Source: CBDDIP01 sp965279405 (GTDB lineage Bacteria > Actinomycetota > Acidimicrobiia > Acidimicrobiales > Ilumatobacteraceae). From it: a stretch of 64,000 bases of DNA. A program made the position numbers and the translations under genes. Position 1 is the stretch's first letter, and each line of letters opens with the position of its first letter. Below, piece after piece: positions 46,234 to 54,977 of this stretch. A model generated the notes under the pieces. It had not been told where the DNA came from. It saw nothing but the letters and a program-made list of their open reading frames with translations, and made no database searches. Where the stretch lies: contig OZ257157.1 in NCBI GenBank assembly GCA_965279405.1, forward strand, positions 4,774,001 to 4,838,000, in the 5' to 3' direction.

Positions 46234-46623
46234 GTGGCGGGACGGGGGTGGACCGTGCGATGGCTGTGTGCTGTCGCAGCGATCGGGCTCCTGGGCGCGC
46301 TCGTCGTCAGCCGACAGGCGGTGGCCCCGACCGCTGGCGATCAGATCGACCAGATCGATGGACCGGCGCACGTCGAGCAGGAGTTCGATGCGGTTCGCCT
46401 CAACCCGCCGACCACGACGACAACGGTGCCGCCCACGACTCCTGCGGTCACGTCGCCACTTCCACCGGGCAACCCGGGCGACACCAAGAACTGCAGCGAT
46501 TTCGCGACGTACTCGCAGGCGAAGGCCTGGTTCGACCTGTACTACCCGTACTACGGCGACGTCGCCAAGCTCGATGGCAACAACAACCTGATCCCGTGCG
46601 AGGCGTTGCCCGGCGCGCCGTGA
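46234..46623 (+). CDS. Secreted Excalibur-domain protein
   Basis: The 129-residue protein has an N-terminal helix (WLCAVAAIGLLGALVV) as signal or anchor, a Thr/Pro linker, and a C-terminal Excalibur domain: NCSDFATYSQAKAWFD and YYPYYGDVAKLDGNNNLIPCE, the last with an EF-hand-like calcium loop ending in C-E. It is a small extracytoplasmic protein of unknown function. GTG 46234 is the start. Confidence 0.85.
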   Translation: MAGRGWTVRWLCAVAAIGLLGALVVSRQAVAPTAGDQIDQIDGPAHVEQEFDAVRLNPPTTTTTVPPTTPAVTSPLPPGNPGDTKNCSDFATYSQAKAWFDLYYPYYGDVAKLDGNNNLIPCEALPGAP

Positions 46624-46701
46624 GTGGTCGTTCGCGTCAGAACCAGAAGGCGACTGTCTGGTTCTGGTGCTGACACGTTCGGTCGCGCAGCGGGCCGAAC
46701 G

Positions 46702-47046
46702 TCAGAAGCGGCGGTCTTGCTTCTTCTTGTACGGGACCGCGAACGGGGCGGCGATGAGCGCCTCGAACTGGCCGTCGTCGGGCTGCTTGGGCTCGTTGAG
46801 GCGCTGCAGGTACGTCTTCAGCGAGGCGCGAGCGGCCGTCACGTGGTCGCCCTTCATGCCGACGGAGCGAGCGAGCGCATCCTTGGCCTTGGCCACGCGA
46901 TCCTTGCGGATGGCCTTCTCGGCCTCCGAGTAGGTCTTGCCGGACTTCGACGGAGCAGGCGGAGCCTTCACGGGCGCCGGGGCGGCCGGAGGGGCCGTCT
47001 CCTCGCTGACCGCAGTGTCGTCGCTGGTGCTGGTGTCGTCGCTCAT
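46702..47046 (-). CDS. Small basic/acidic hypothetical protein
   Basis: The 114-residue protein has an acidic Thr/Ser/Glu start, an Ala/Pro-rich stretch, and a basic helical region (SEAEKAIRKDRVAKAKDALA and VTAARASLKTYLQRLNEP) ending in KKKQDRRF. It looks like a conserved small cytoplasmic, possibly nucleic-acid-associated protein, but is not recognised. It shares a spacer with the divergent esterase gene. Confidence 0.55.
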   Translation of the reverse strand: MSDDTSTSDDTAVSEETAPPAAPAPVKAPPAPSKSGKTYSEAEKAIRKDRVAKAKDALARSVGMKGDHVTAARASLKTYLQRLNEPKQPDDGQFEALIAAPFAVPYKKKQDRRF

Positions 47047-47061
47047 GGCGGGAAGAGATCC

Positions 47062-47083
47062 TTCGTTCGGAATGCCGAACGAA
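47062..47083. promoter_or_regulatory. Perfect inverted repeat in a divergent spacer
   Basis: TTCGTTCGG and CCGAACGAA form a 9-bp perfect inverted repeat around AATG, between the small basic protein (start 47046) and the esterase (start 47156). Position suits an operator or a leader hairpin, and the binding factor is unknown. Confidence 0.45.
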
Positions 47084-47155
47084 CCTACACGACGATCAAT
47101 CGCATCGCTCCTGGCCCTCATGGTCTCCTCACATCTCGGTCGCAGACTGTTGCCG

Positions 47156-48274
47156 ATGACGTCACGTCCGATCACCCTCCTTCTCGGTGCTGCGCTGCTG
47201 GTCAGCGGCTGTGCGAGCGCCGCCACCGGGACCACTTCGGCCTCCGTCGAGCCCGTCGTCACGACCACGACGATCTCGACCTCGCCAGTGGCGACATCCA
47301 CGATCACCATCCCCGCGACCACGACGACCGTCCCGGCCGCCACCACGACGACCACGATCCCGGTCGAGTCGATCGATCCGTTGGGGATCGTCGTCCAACC
47401 GGCCGCCGTCACCACCGCGACGTCCACCGATGCCACGTTGCACACGGCCGATGGGCGCGACCGCACGTACCACGTGTTCGTGCCCACCGACCTGCCTGCT
47501 GGACAGCCGGTCCCACTGCTGATCGCCCTCCACGGTGGCACCGGCTGGGGCAAGCAGTTCGAGCGCAACAGCGGCTTCGACGGGCTGGCCCAGGCCAACG
47601 GGTTCATCGTCGTCTACCCCGACGGTGTCGGCAACGGGCCGAACGCCGATCAGCAGCGCACCTGGAACGGCGGCACGTGCTGCGGCATCGCAGCGCGGAC
47701 GAACGTCGACGACGTCGCCTTCATCGACCAGCTGATCTCGCAGCTGGAGACCGACCACCCCATCGACCCCAACCGCGTCTTCGCCGCCGGGCACTCGAAC
47801 GGCGGCATCCTCGCCTACCGCCTGGCCTGCGAGCTGCCCGGTCGGATCGCGGCGATCGGCGTGCAGTCATCCGCGCTCGAGATCGACGCGTGCACACCGG
47901 ATCTCGCGGTGTCGGCGATCCACATCCACGGTGCTGCCGATCAGAACCTGCCCATCGACGGCGGTGTCGGACCCAACGCGCTGAGCGGCGTCGACTTCAA
48001 CAAGCCGCTCGACGGCGCCACGGCGCTCGCCGTTGCGGACGGATGCGCCGCAGCGCCAGCCACCACGACCGACGCGGCGAACGCCGATCTGACGGTCCGC
48101 TCGTGGTCGCCGTGCGCCGATGAAGTCGACGTCGTCTTCGTCGAGGTCGCCGGTGCCGGGCACGCATGGATGGGCCACGAGACCGGCGGCTCCGGCAGGG
48201 TCGGGCCGGTGTACATGGGCCTCGACTCCAGCCTGCTCATCTGGAACTTCCTCGCCCAGCACGGGCGGGGCTAA
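47156..48274 (+). CDS. Secreted polyester/feruloyl-esterase-type hydrolase lipoprotein
   Basis: The 372-residue protein has a lipoprotein signal with LLVSGC, a long Thr/Pro linker and a hydrolase domain of the LpqC/poly(3-hydroxybutyrate)-depolymerase and CE1 type. LLIALHGGTGWG is the oxyanion region, AAGHSNGGILAYRL has the nucleophile serine, IHGAADQNLP the Asp and GAGHAW the histidine. CGIAA and several cysteines suggest disulfides. It would degrade an external ester such as hemicellulose side chains or a polyester. The stop overlaps that of the convergent methyltransferase. Confidence 0.85.
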   Translation: MTSRPITLLLGAALLVSGCASAATGTTSASVEPVVTTTTISTSPVATSTITIPATTTTVPAATTTTTIPVESIDPLGIVVQPAAVTTATSTDATLHTADGRDRTYHVFVPTDLPAGQPVPLLIALHGGTGWGKQFERNSGFDGLAQANGFIVVYPDGVGNGPNADQQRTWNGGTCCGIAARTNVDDVAFIDQLISQLETDHPIDPNRVFAAGHSNGGILAYRLACELPGRIAAIGVQSSALEIDACTPDLAVSAIHIHGAADQNLPIDGGVGPNALSGVDFNKPLDGATALAVADGCAAAPATTTDAANADLTVRSWSPCADEVDVVFVEVAGAGHAWMGHETGGSGRVGPVYMGLDSSLLIWNFLAQHGRG

Positions 48275-48882
48275 GCCAGCCGCAGCACCGCGAACTGGTA
48301 CTCCCACTGGCCGTTGCCGTGGGTCCAGGTGTCGAAGCGTTCGACGGAGCCGTGCTCGGCGAGCATCGACCTCGCTCGGTCGTGCGCACGCAGGCTGAAG
48401 AACCTCGGCGGCTTGATCGTGTCGAAGTCGCTGATGCCCTCACGATCGAAGCCGCCCCACAGACCGACGGCGAGCGGCGCACCGGCGCGGAGCACTCGCG
48501 TGATCGACGTCATCGCCGCGTGGAACCGCTCGTCCGGAACGTGCAGCAGGGTGCTCATCGTCCATCCGGCGTCGAAGAGCGCATCGTCGAACGGCAGCTC
48601 GAACAACGACGCTTCGATCACATCGAGCCCGGCCGCACGCGCCAAGCGGACGTGCTCGGGCGACAGGTCGATGCCGGACGTCGTCAACCCCGAGTCGCGG
48701 AACGCCGTCAGGTCGCGACCCGGCCCGGTGCCGATCTCGACGATCGACGTGCGTCCCTCGTCGAGCAGCTGCTGTGTGAACGCATCCCGGCACCCCACCC
48801 GTACCGGATCGACATCGCGCACCGCCCGCAGCGCGGCCTCCTGGTCGTAGAACGCACGCAGATCCGCTTCGGCCTCGCTCAT
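48271..48882 (-). CDS. Class I SAM-dependent methyltransferase
   Basis: The 203-residue protein has the Rossmann motif I VEIGTGPGRDLTAF, an acidic loop SGIDLSPEHVRLAR and LFELPFDDALFDAGWTMSTLLHVPD as motif IV region. Substrate is not predictable; members with this layout include small-molecule methyltransferases. The C-terminal GQWEYQFAVLRLA is a beta strand. It lies 56 bases downstream of trpE on the same strand and may be at the tail of that operon. Confidence 0.75.
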   Translation of the reverse strand: MSEAEADLRAFYDQEAALRAVRDVDPVRVGCRDAFTQQLLDEGRTSIVEIGTGPGRDLTAFRDSGLTTSGIDLSPEHVRLARAAGLDVIEASLFELPFDDALFDAGWTMSTLLHVPDERFHAAMTSITRVLRAGAPLAVGLWGGFDREGISDFDTIKPPRFFSLRAHDRARSMLAEHGSVERFDTWTHGNGQWEYQFAVLRLA

Positions 48883-48937
48883 CGCCTCACCCTGCCACGG
48901 TCTGGGGACAGCGCCTGACGGAGTGCGTCGGCCGATG

Positions 48938-50464
48938 TCAGGCGGGGGTGCCTTTGGCGGCTCGCTCGGCGGTCATCCGCCTCGCGGCGGGGATCGCGGC
49001 GAGCAGCGCGGCGGCCTTGTTGCGGCACTCGAGGTCTTCCTCGTCGGGGATCGAGTCGGCGACGATGCCGGCGCCCGCCTGCAGCCACGCCCCGTTGGGA
49101 CCGACGAACATCGTGCGGATGGCGATCGCCGTGTCGAGGTTGCCGCTGAAGTCGACGTAGCCGACGACACCGGCGTACGGCCCGCGCTTGACCGGCTCGA
49201 GCGAGTCGATGATCTCCATCGCCCGCACCTTCGGCGCACCGCTGACCGTACCGGCGGGCAGCGTGGCCCGCAGCACGTCGATCGGCGTCTTGCCGGCGAC
49301 CAGCTCACCACTGACCTGCGAGGTGAGGTGCATCACGTGGCTGTATCGCTCCAACGTCATCAGCTCGTCGACGTGCACGGTTCCGAAACGAGCCACACGC
49401 CCGACGTCGTTGCGCGCCAGGTCGACCAGCATGATGTGCTCGGCGACCTCCTTCGGGTTCTCCTTCAGCTCGCCGGCCATGCGCCGGTCGTGGTCGTCGT
49501 CGCGACCACGCTTGCGCGTGCCGGCGATCGGACGGCTGATCACCTTCGGACCGAGCACCTGCACCATCGGCTCCGGCGAGCTGCCGACGATGGTGATGTC
49601 CGGGTGGCGCACGAAGTACATGTACGGGCTCGGGTTCACCTGCCGCAGCACGCGATAGACGTCGAACGGATCGGCCTCGAGCTCGATGTCGTAGCGCTGG
49701 GCCAGCACGACCTGGAAGATGTCGCCGGCCAGGATGTGCTCCTTGGCCACCTCGACGGCGCGCTGGTACATGCCGTTGGCCATCGTGCTGCGCGCCTCGG
49801 GCAGCTCCTCGCTCGGCTGCGGCGGGGCCACGGGCACGTACGGCAGCGGACGAGCCAGGTTGCCGACCGCCCGTTCGACGCTGGCGGCAGCCTGCTCGTA
49901 CGCGGCTTCCAGCGCGGCGTCGTCGAGGCCGAGCACCGGCACGCTCTCGATCAGGTACACGCGCTGGCGCCAGTGGTCGAACGCCGCCAGCGAACCGATC
50001 ACGCTCATCACCGCGTCGGGCAACCCACGATCATCGGCGGGCACGTCGGGCAGACGCTCCACCTCACGCACGACGTCGTAGCCGAGGAAGCCGACGACGC
50101 CGCTCTGCAACGGCGGCAGGTCGGGGATGATCGGCGCCCGGTACACGGCGATCAGCTCGTCGAGTGCACTGAGCATGCCGCGGTCGAGCGGCACCGACGC
50201 CGGGATCGGGCCCTCCACCGTCAGCGTGCCGTCGCGCAGCGTCAAGGTGGCCACCGGGTCGCGGCCGACGAAGCTGTAGCGCGCCCAACGTTCCCCGTGC
50301 TCCACTGACTCGAACAGGAACCCGGGGCCATCGCCGACGAGCTTGGCGTACGCGGCGACTGGTGTCTCCAGGTCGGCGAGGAGCTCGGTCCACACCGGCA
50401 CCACGGTGTGATCGGCGGACAACCGCTTGAACTCGTCGAGCGATGGCTGCATCACGTGGCTCAC
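48938..50464 (-). CDS. trpE: Anthranilate synthase component I
   Basis: The 508-residue protein converts chorismate to anthranilate using ammonia from the TrpG subunit. Chorismate-binding motifs are seen: PIAGTRKRG, ELKENPKEVAEHIMLVDLARND, DELMTLERYSHVMHLTSQVSG and LPAGTVSGAPKVRAMEII (in parts). The N-terminal VPVWTELLADLETP and FLFESVEHGERWARYSFVG fit a feedback-regulated TrpE. GTG 50464 overlaps the hisI stop (GTGA); ATG 50452 is a close alternative. Placing trpE at the end of a his block couples two pathways that share PRPP chemistry. trpG is not visible. Confidence 0.9.
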   Translation of the reverse strand: MSHVMQPSLDEFKRLSADHTVVPVWTELLADLETPVAAYAKLVGDGPGFLFESVEHGERWARYSFVGRDPVATLTLRDGTLTVEGPIPASVPLDRGMLSALDELIAVYRAPIIPDLPPLQSGVVGFLGYDVVREVERLPDVPADDRGLPDAVMSVIGSLAAFDHWRQRVYLIESVPVLGLDDAALEAAYEQAAASVERAVGNLARPLPYVPVAPPQPSEELPEARSTMANGMYQRAVEVAKEHILAGDIFQVVLAQRYDIELEADPFDVYRVLRQVNPSPYMYFVRHPDITIVGSSPEPMVQVLGPKVISRPIAGTRKRGRDDDHDRRMAGELKENPKEVAEHIMLVDLARNDVGRVARFGTVHVDELMTLERYSHVMHLTSQVSGELVAGKTPIDVLRATLPAGTVSGAPKVRAMEIIDSLEPVKRGPYAGVVGYVDFSGNLDTAIAIRTMFVGPNGAWLQAGAGIVADSIPDEEDLECRNKAAALLAAIPAARRMTAERAAKGTPA

Positions 50465-50838
50465 ACGGCACCGCCGACGTCGTCGCCACCGAAGCGACGG
50501 AAGAAGCACGACCTCGCGCCGGTGTGGCACGCGCCCTTGCCCTCCTGCTCGACCATGAACAGCAGCACGTCGGCGTCGCAGTCGTACAGCGCCTCGCGCA
50601 CGAACTGGCGGTCGCCGCTGGTGTCGCCCTTGCGCCACACCTCCTGGCGGCTGCGGCTCCAGTAGACCATTCGGCCTTCGTCGAGCGTCATCCGCAACGT
50701 CTCGGCGTTCATCCAGGCGACCATCAAGACGTCCTTGGTGGCGACGTCCTGGGCGATGGCCGGCACGAGCCCGGCACTGTCGTACTTCACCCCGGCGAGC
50801 TGGTCGGGGGTGGCTTCGATGCGAACGCCGGTGGGCAT
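50461..50838 (-). CDS. hisI: Phosphoribosyl-AMP cyclohydrolase
   Basis: The 125-residue zinc enzyme opens the adenine ring in the third step of histidine synthesis. It has MVAWMNAETLRMTLDEG, VYWSRSRQEVWRKGDTSG and the metal-binding YDCDADVLLFMV with a following GKGACHTGARSCFFR. It is only the HisI domain; the HisE pyrophosphatase is not fused. Its stop overlaps trpE, and it follows the GroES-like gene. Confidence 0.95.
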   Translation of the reverse strand: MPTGVRIEATPDQLAGVKYDSAGLVPAIAQDVATKDVLMVAWMNAETLRMTLDEGRMVYWSRSRQEVWRKGDTSGDRQFVREALYDCDADVLLFMVEQEGKGACHTGARSCFFRRFGGDDVGGAV

Positions 50839-50889
50839 CAGGTCATGTTAGGAGGCCGCGCCGCCGTGCCCCCTAGGGATACGGCGCCC

Positions 50890-51213
50890 CTAGAGGTACA
50901 GGCCGGTGCTGGCTTCGATGCGACTGGCCGCCACGGCGTGGATGTCACGCTCGCGCAGCATGATGTAGTCGCTGCCTCCGACCTCCACCTCGTAGCGGTC
51001 CTCCGGGCTGAACAGGACCTGGTCGCCCACTTCGGCGGAGCGCACGTTCTGACCGAACGCGACCACCTCGGCCCACACCAGCCGCTTGGACAGCTGGGCC
51101 GTGGCCGGGATGAGGATGCCACCGGTCGAGCGACGCTCGCCGTCCTTGTCCGGGATGCGCACCAGGAGGCGGTCGTTGAGCATCTTGATCGGCAGCTTCT
51201 CGTCGATGGCCAC
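50890..51213 (-). CDS. GroES-like co-chaperonin
   Basis: The 107-residue protein has the GroES beta-barrel pattern: MLNDRLLVRIPD at the start, TGGILIPATA at the mobile-loop end, VVAFGQNVRSAEVGDQVLF in the core and a YIMLRERDIHAV tail motif. The mobile loop DKDGERRSTGG is divergent, and no groEL gene is adjacent. A GTG start is used. It may be a second, specialised copy. Confidence 0.8.
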   Translation of the reverse strand: MAIDEKLPIKMLNDRLLVRIPDKDGERRSTGGILIPATAQLSKRLVWAEVVAFGQNVRSAEVGDQVLFSPEDRYEVEVGGSDYIMLRERDIHAVAASRIEASTGLYL

Positions 51214-51255
51214 CCCGTGAAGATATCGGCAGCCCTGCCAAGCGGACAGCGAGAG

Positions 51256-52227
51256 CTAGGCGACGGCGGCGTCGATGCGCGTCATCACCTCGGGGGTCAG
51301 CAGTGGCAGCACGTCGAGCGCGGCGAAGTTCTCGGTCACCTGGCTGGCCCGGCTGGCACCGGTGATCACCGTGGAGACGTTCGGGTTCGCCGCGCACCAG
51401 GCGATCGACAGCTGGGCCAGCGAGCAGCCGAGCTCCTCGGCGATCGGTCGCAGGTTCTCCACCCGGGCGATCGACTTGGGGTTGGTCAGGTTGTCGGCCA
51501 GCCACGTGTAGCCCTCGACCGCACCGCGGCTGTCGGCCGGGATGCCGTCGCGGTACTTACCGGTGAGCAGTCCACTGGCCAGCGGGCTCCAGATCGTGGT
51601 GCCGAGCCCGATGTCCTCGTACAGCCGGGCGTACTCCTGCTCGACGCGCTTGCGGCTGACCAGGTTGTACTGCGGCTGCTCCATCACCGGCTTGTGCAGG
51701 TGGTGCTTGTCGGCGATGTCCCAGGCCGCGCGGATCTCGTCGGCGGTCCACTCGCTGGTGCCCCAGTACAGCGCCTTGCCGGAGCTGACGATGTCGCTCA
51801 TCGCCCACACCGTCTCCTCGATGGGCGTCTCCGGATCCGCGCGGTGGCAGAAGATGAGGTCGAGGAAGTCGAGGCCCCACCGCTCCAGCGAGCGGTCGAC
51901 CGCGTGGGTCAGGTACTTGCGGTTCAGCGTGTTGCGCATGTTGCGCACGTTGCCGTCGATGCCCCAGAAGAACTTGCTGCTGACGACGTAGCTCTGCCGC
52001 GACCAGCCGAGCTGCTGCAGTGCGCGACCCATGATCGCCTCGCTCTCGCCACCGGCGTAGGCCTCGGCGTTGTCGAAGAAGTTGCAGCCGGCGTCGTGCG
52101 CGGCCTGCATGCACTCGAGGGCGAGGTCGTCCTTCAGCTGCGTGTCGAACGTGACCCAGCTGCCGAAGGAGAGCACGGAGAGCTGGAGGCCGCTGCGGCC
52201 GAGCCGCCGGTACTGCATCTTGGTCAT
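51256..52227 (-). CDS. Aldo/keto reductase (Kv-beta/YghZ type)
   Basis: The 323-residue TIM-barrel NADPH oxidoreductase has FGSWVTF near the start, the catalytic NAEAYAGGESE with the tyrosine, SSKFFWG (Lys), LIFCHRADPETPIEETVWAM and the C-terminal nucleotide-binding segments IPADSRG and VITGASRASQVTENFAAL. The order and the RLGRSGLQLS start match Kv-channel-beta-like reductases, which reduce aldehydes. It sits between hisF and the GroES-like gene without a known role in histidine synthesis. Confidence 0.9.
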   Translation of the reverse strand: MTKMQYRRLGRSGLQLSVLSFGSWVTFDTQLKDDLALECMQAAHDAGCNFFDNAEAYAGGESEAIMGRALQQLGWSRQSYVVSSKFFWGIDGNVRNMRNTLNRKYLTHAVDRSLERWGLDFLDLIFCHRADPETPIEETVWAMSDIVSSGKALYWGTSEWTADEIRAAWDIADKHHLHKPVMEQPQYNLVSRKRVEQEYARLYEDIGLGTTIWSPLASGLLTGKYRDGIPADSRGAVEGYTWLADNLTNPKSIARVENLRPIAEELGCSLAQLSIAWCAANPNVSTVITGASRASQVTENFAALDVLPLLTPEVMTRIDAAVA

Positions 52228-52262
52228 GTGCCGGACCCTACCGAGTCGGCCAGGACTCGCGC

Positions 52263-53027
52263 TCAGCTCAGGCGAACGGGCACGCCGGCAGCAGCGAGCA
52301 CCGCTTTGGCCTCGCCGATCGTGTGCTGGCCGAAGTGGAAGATGCTCGCTGCCAGCACGCCCGTCGCGTGGCCGACGGTGACGCCCTCGACGAGGTGATC
52401 CAGGGTGCCGACACCGCCGCTGGCGATGACGGGGACGCCGACGGCATCGCTGATCGTGGACGTCAGCTCGAGGTCGAAGCCCTCCTTCGTGCCGTCGCGA
52501 TCCATCGAGGTCAGCAGGATCTCGCCGGCGCCGAGCGCGGTGGCCCGCACCGCCCACTCGACGGCGTCGATGCCCGTCGGCGTGCGGCCACCGTGGAGGT
52601 AGACCTCGAAGCCGCTGCCGTCGGTTCGCCGCTTGGCGTCGATCGCGCACACGCAGCACTGCGAACCGAACTCGGTGGCGATCTCGGCGATCACCTCGGG
52701 CCGCTGCACCGCTGCAGTGTTGACGCTGACCTTGTCGGCGCCGGCGCGCAGCATCCGCCGTGCGTCCTCCACGGCTCTGATCCCGCCGCCGACGGTGAAC
52801 GGGATGAACACCTGCTCGGCGGTCCGCGACACGACGTCGACCATCGTGTCGCGGCCGTCCGACGATGCGGTGATGTCGAGGAAGACGAGCTCGTCGGCGC
52901 CGTCTCGGTCGTACTTGGCGGCCAGCTCCACCGGGTCGCCCGCATCACGAAGATCGACGAAGTTGATCCCCTTGACGACGCGCCCGTTGGTGACGTCCAG
53001 GCAGGGGATGACGCGCGGGACGATCAC
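52263..53027 (-). CDS. hisF: Imidazole glycerol phosphate synthase, cyclase subunit
   Basis: The 254-residue TIM barrel combines PRFAR and HisH-derived ammonia to give imidazole glycerol phosphate and AICAR. The catalytic Asp pair lies in RVIPCLDVTNGRVVKG and LLTSMDRDGTKEGFD, phosphate loops in VGGGIRAVEDAR and VIASGGVGTLDH. The GTG start overlaps the hisA stop (GTGA). It partners with HisH, encoded two genes upstream. Confidence 0.95.
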   Translation of the reverse strand: MIVPRVIPCLDVTNGRVVKGINFVDLRDAGDPVELAAKYDRDGADELVFLDITASSDGRDTMVDVVSRTAEQVFIPFTVGGGIRAVEDARRMLRAGADKVSVNTAAVQRPEVIAEIATEFGSQCCVCAIDAKRRTDGSGFEVYLHGGRTPTGIDAVEWAVRATALGAGEILLTSMDRDGTKEGFDLELTSTISDAVGVPVIASGGVGTLDHLVEGVTVGHATGVLAASIFHFGQHTIGEAKAVLAAAGVPVRLS

Positions 53028-53749
53028 GGCGTCACCGACAACGCGCCCACGGCCTGGGCGACGGTGAACCGCCCTTCGTAGAGGGCCTTGCCCGTGATCA
53101 CGCCGGCGATGTTCTCGATCGCTGCTGCGGCCGTGACGTCGTCGAGCGTGGCGACGCCACCGCTGGCGATCACCGGCACCGACGACCGAGCCGCAGCCGC
53201 AGCGAGCCCCTCGAGGTCCGGCCCCTCGAGCATGCCGTCGCGCCCGATGTCGGTGATCACGAACGCCGACGCGGCGGGGAAGATCGTCAGCGCGTGCAGC
53301 ACGTGCAGGTCGCTCGCCTCGGTCCACCCGTGCACGGCGACGACGCCGTCGCGGTGATCGAGGCCGACGGCCACCGGGAGCACGCTGGCGGCAACGTTGA
53401 CCAGCGCCGGGTTGGCCACCGCAGCAGAGCCCATCACCACACGAGCAACGCCCGCGGTGGCAAGCGCCTCGACGTCGGCCATCGTGCGCACTCCCCCACC
53501 GGTCTGCACCGATGCCCGGCCGCGCACCGCCTGGGCGATCGCGGCGACGACCTCGCGGTTCTGCGCCGATCCCGATCGCGCCGCATCGAGATCGACGACG
53601 TGGATCCAGGTGGCACCCTGCTCGACGAACGACACGGCAACGGCGACAGGGTCGTCGCCGTACGACGTCTGACGGTCGTAGTCGCCCTGGATCAGGCGCA
53701 CGACCTTGCCATCACGCAGATCGATGGCGGGATACAGCTCGGCGGTCAC
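53024..53749 (-). CDS. hisA: Phosphoribosylformimino-AICAR phosphate isomerase
   Basis: The 241-residue barrel isomerises ProFAR to PRFAR. It has LYPAIDLRDGKVVRLIQGDY with the first catalytic Asp, VQTGGGVRTMADVEAL and FVITDIGRDGMLEGPD with the second. In actinobacteria a HisA of this type may also perform the TrpF reaction (PriA); with no trpF visible nearby this dual role is possible and testable. The GTG start overlaps the hisH stop. Confidence 0.95.
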   Translation of the reverse strand: MTAELYPAIDLRDGKVVRLIQGDYDRQTSYGDDPVAVAVSFVEQGATWIHVVDLDAARSGSAQNREVVAAIAQAVRGRASVQTGGGVRTMADVEALATAGVARVVMGSAAVANPALVNVAASVLPVAVGLDHRDGVVAVHGWTEASDLHVLHALTIFPAASAFVITDIGRDGMLEGPDLEGLAAAAARSSVPVIASGGVATLDDVTAAAAIENIAGVITGKALYEGRFTVAQAVGALSVTP

Positions 53750-54390
53750 GCGCTCACGCCCGCACGAGCGGCCAGCGCGACGAAGTTGCTCAGCAAGGCA
53801 AGACCCGACGTCGCCGACTTCTCCGGGTGGAACTGCGTCGCGAACACGTTGCCGAGCCGGAACGCGGCATTGACCACACCCCCGTACGACGTCGTCGCGG
53901 CGACGACGGCCGGGTCGGTCGGCACACCGTGCAACGAGTGCACGAAGTACACCCACGGCGAGTCGCCGAGGCCGGCGAACATGGGGTCGTCGGGGATCTG
54001 CAACGTCAGCCGGTTCCACTGCATCTGCGGACGCGGCAGCTCGCGCCCGAGCCAACGGATCGTGCCGGGGATCACCCCGAGGCCGTGCGCGTGCTCGTCC
54101 TCGTCGCTGCCGTCGAAGAGCATCTGCATGCCCACGCAGATCCCGAGGAACGGCCGCCCGGTGGCGACGGCCGCGTGCGCGGCGTCCTCGAGCCCGGCGC
54201 CGCGCAACGAGTCCATGCACGCACCGAACGCGCCGACACCGGGGAGCACGACTGCATCGGCCTCGGCGATCAACCCGTGATCGGCGGTGAGCCGCGCATC
54301 GGCGCCACAGTGCTCCAACGCCTTCTGCGCAGAACGCAGGTTGCCGATGCCGTAGTCGAGCACCGCGATCAACGGGCGCGGTGCGGTCAC
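53746..54390 (-). CDS. hisH: Imidazole glycerol phosphate synthase, glutaminase subunit
   Basis: The 214-residue class I glutamine amidotransferase supplies ammonia to HisF. LDYGIGNLRSAQKALE opens the domain, FLGICVGMQMLFDGSDE carries the nucleophile cysteine, and FATQFHPEKS the His-Glu pair. The GTG start overlaps the hisB stop, which rules out the longer upstream reading frame. Confidence 0.95.
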   Translation of the reverse strand: MTAPRPLIAVLDYGIGNLRSAQKALEHCGADARLTADHGLIAEADAVVLPGVGAFGACMDSLRGAGLEDAAHAAVATGRPFLGICVGMQMLFDGSDEDEHAHGLGVIPGTIRWLGRELPRPQMQWNRLTLQIPDDPMFAGLGDSPWVYFVHSLHGVPTDPAVVAATTSYGGVVNAAFRLGNVFATQFHPEKSATSGLALLSNFVALAARAGVSA

Positions 54391-54977
54391 AGCACGCCCT
54401 TCGTGCTCGGCACCGACGTCCCTTCGACGCGAACTGCGTCGCGCAGGCAGCGCGCCAGTCCCTTGAACGTGGCCTCGATGATGTGGTGCACGTTGCGTCC
54501 ACGTCGCAGCGTGCAGTGCAGCGTGATGTCGGCGGCGGTGGCGAACGAGGCAACGGCGTGCTCGGCGAGCTGCGGATCGAACGCCGGGTTGCCGAGCGGC
54601 AGGCTCTCGGGCATCTCGATCTCCCACACCACGAATGGCCGGCCCGACAGGTCGAGCGCCACTTCCACCAGGGCCTCGTCGAGCGGGTACAGCCCGCTGG
54701 CGAAGCGGCGGACGCCGGCCTTGTTGCCGACCGCCTGCTTGAACGCCTGACCGAGCGCGATGGCGACGTCCTCCACCGTGTGGTGCGTATCGATGTGCAG
54801 GTCGCCGGCGGCCCGGATGGTGAGGTCGAATCCGCCGTGCTTGCCGATCTGCTCGAGCATGTGGTCGTAGAACGGGATGCCCGTGCTGACCTCCACCTGC
54901 CCCGTGCCGTCGAGGTCGATCGACAGCTCGATCGACGTCTCCTTCGTGGTGCGCGACACCGTGGCGGACCGGCTCAT
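54387..54977 (-). CDS. hisB: Imidazoleglycerol-phosphate dehydratase
   Basis: The 196-residue enzyme dehydrates imidazole glycerol phosphate. The manganese-site histidines are in FYDHMLEQIGKHGGFD, HIDTHHTVEDVAIALGQA and RGRNVHHIIEATFKGLAR. It has only the dehydratase domain; the histidinol-phosphatase domain of enterobacterial HisB is absent, so that step needs another enzyme. The ATG overlaps the hisC stop (ATGA). Confidence 0.95.
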   Translation of the reverse strand: MSRSATVSRTTKETSIELSIDLDGTGQVEVSTGIPFYDHMLEQIGKHGGFDLTIRAAGDLHIDTHHTVEDVAIALGQAFKQAVGNKAGVRRFASGLYPLDEALVEVALDLSGRPFVVWEIEMPESLPLGNPAFDPQLAEHAVASFATAADITLHCTLRRGRNVHHIIEATFKGLARCLRDAVRVEGTSVPSTKGVL

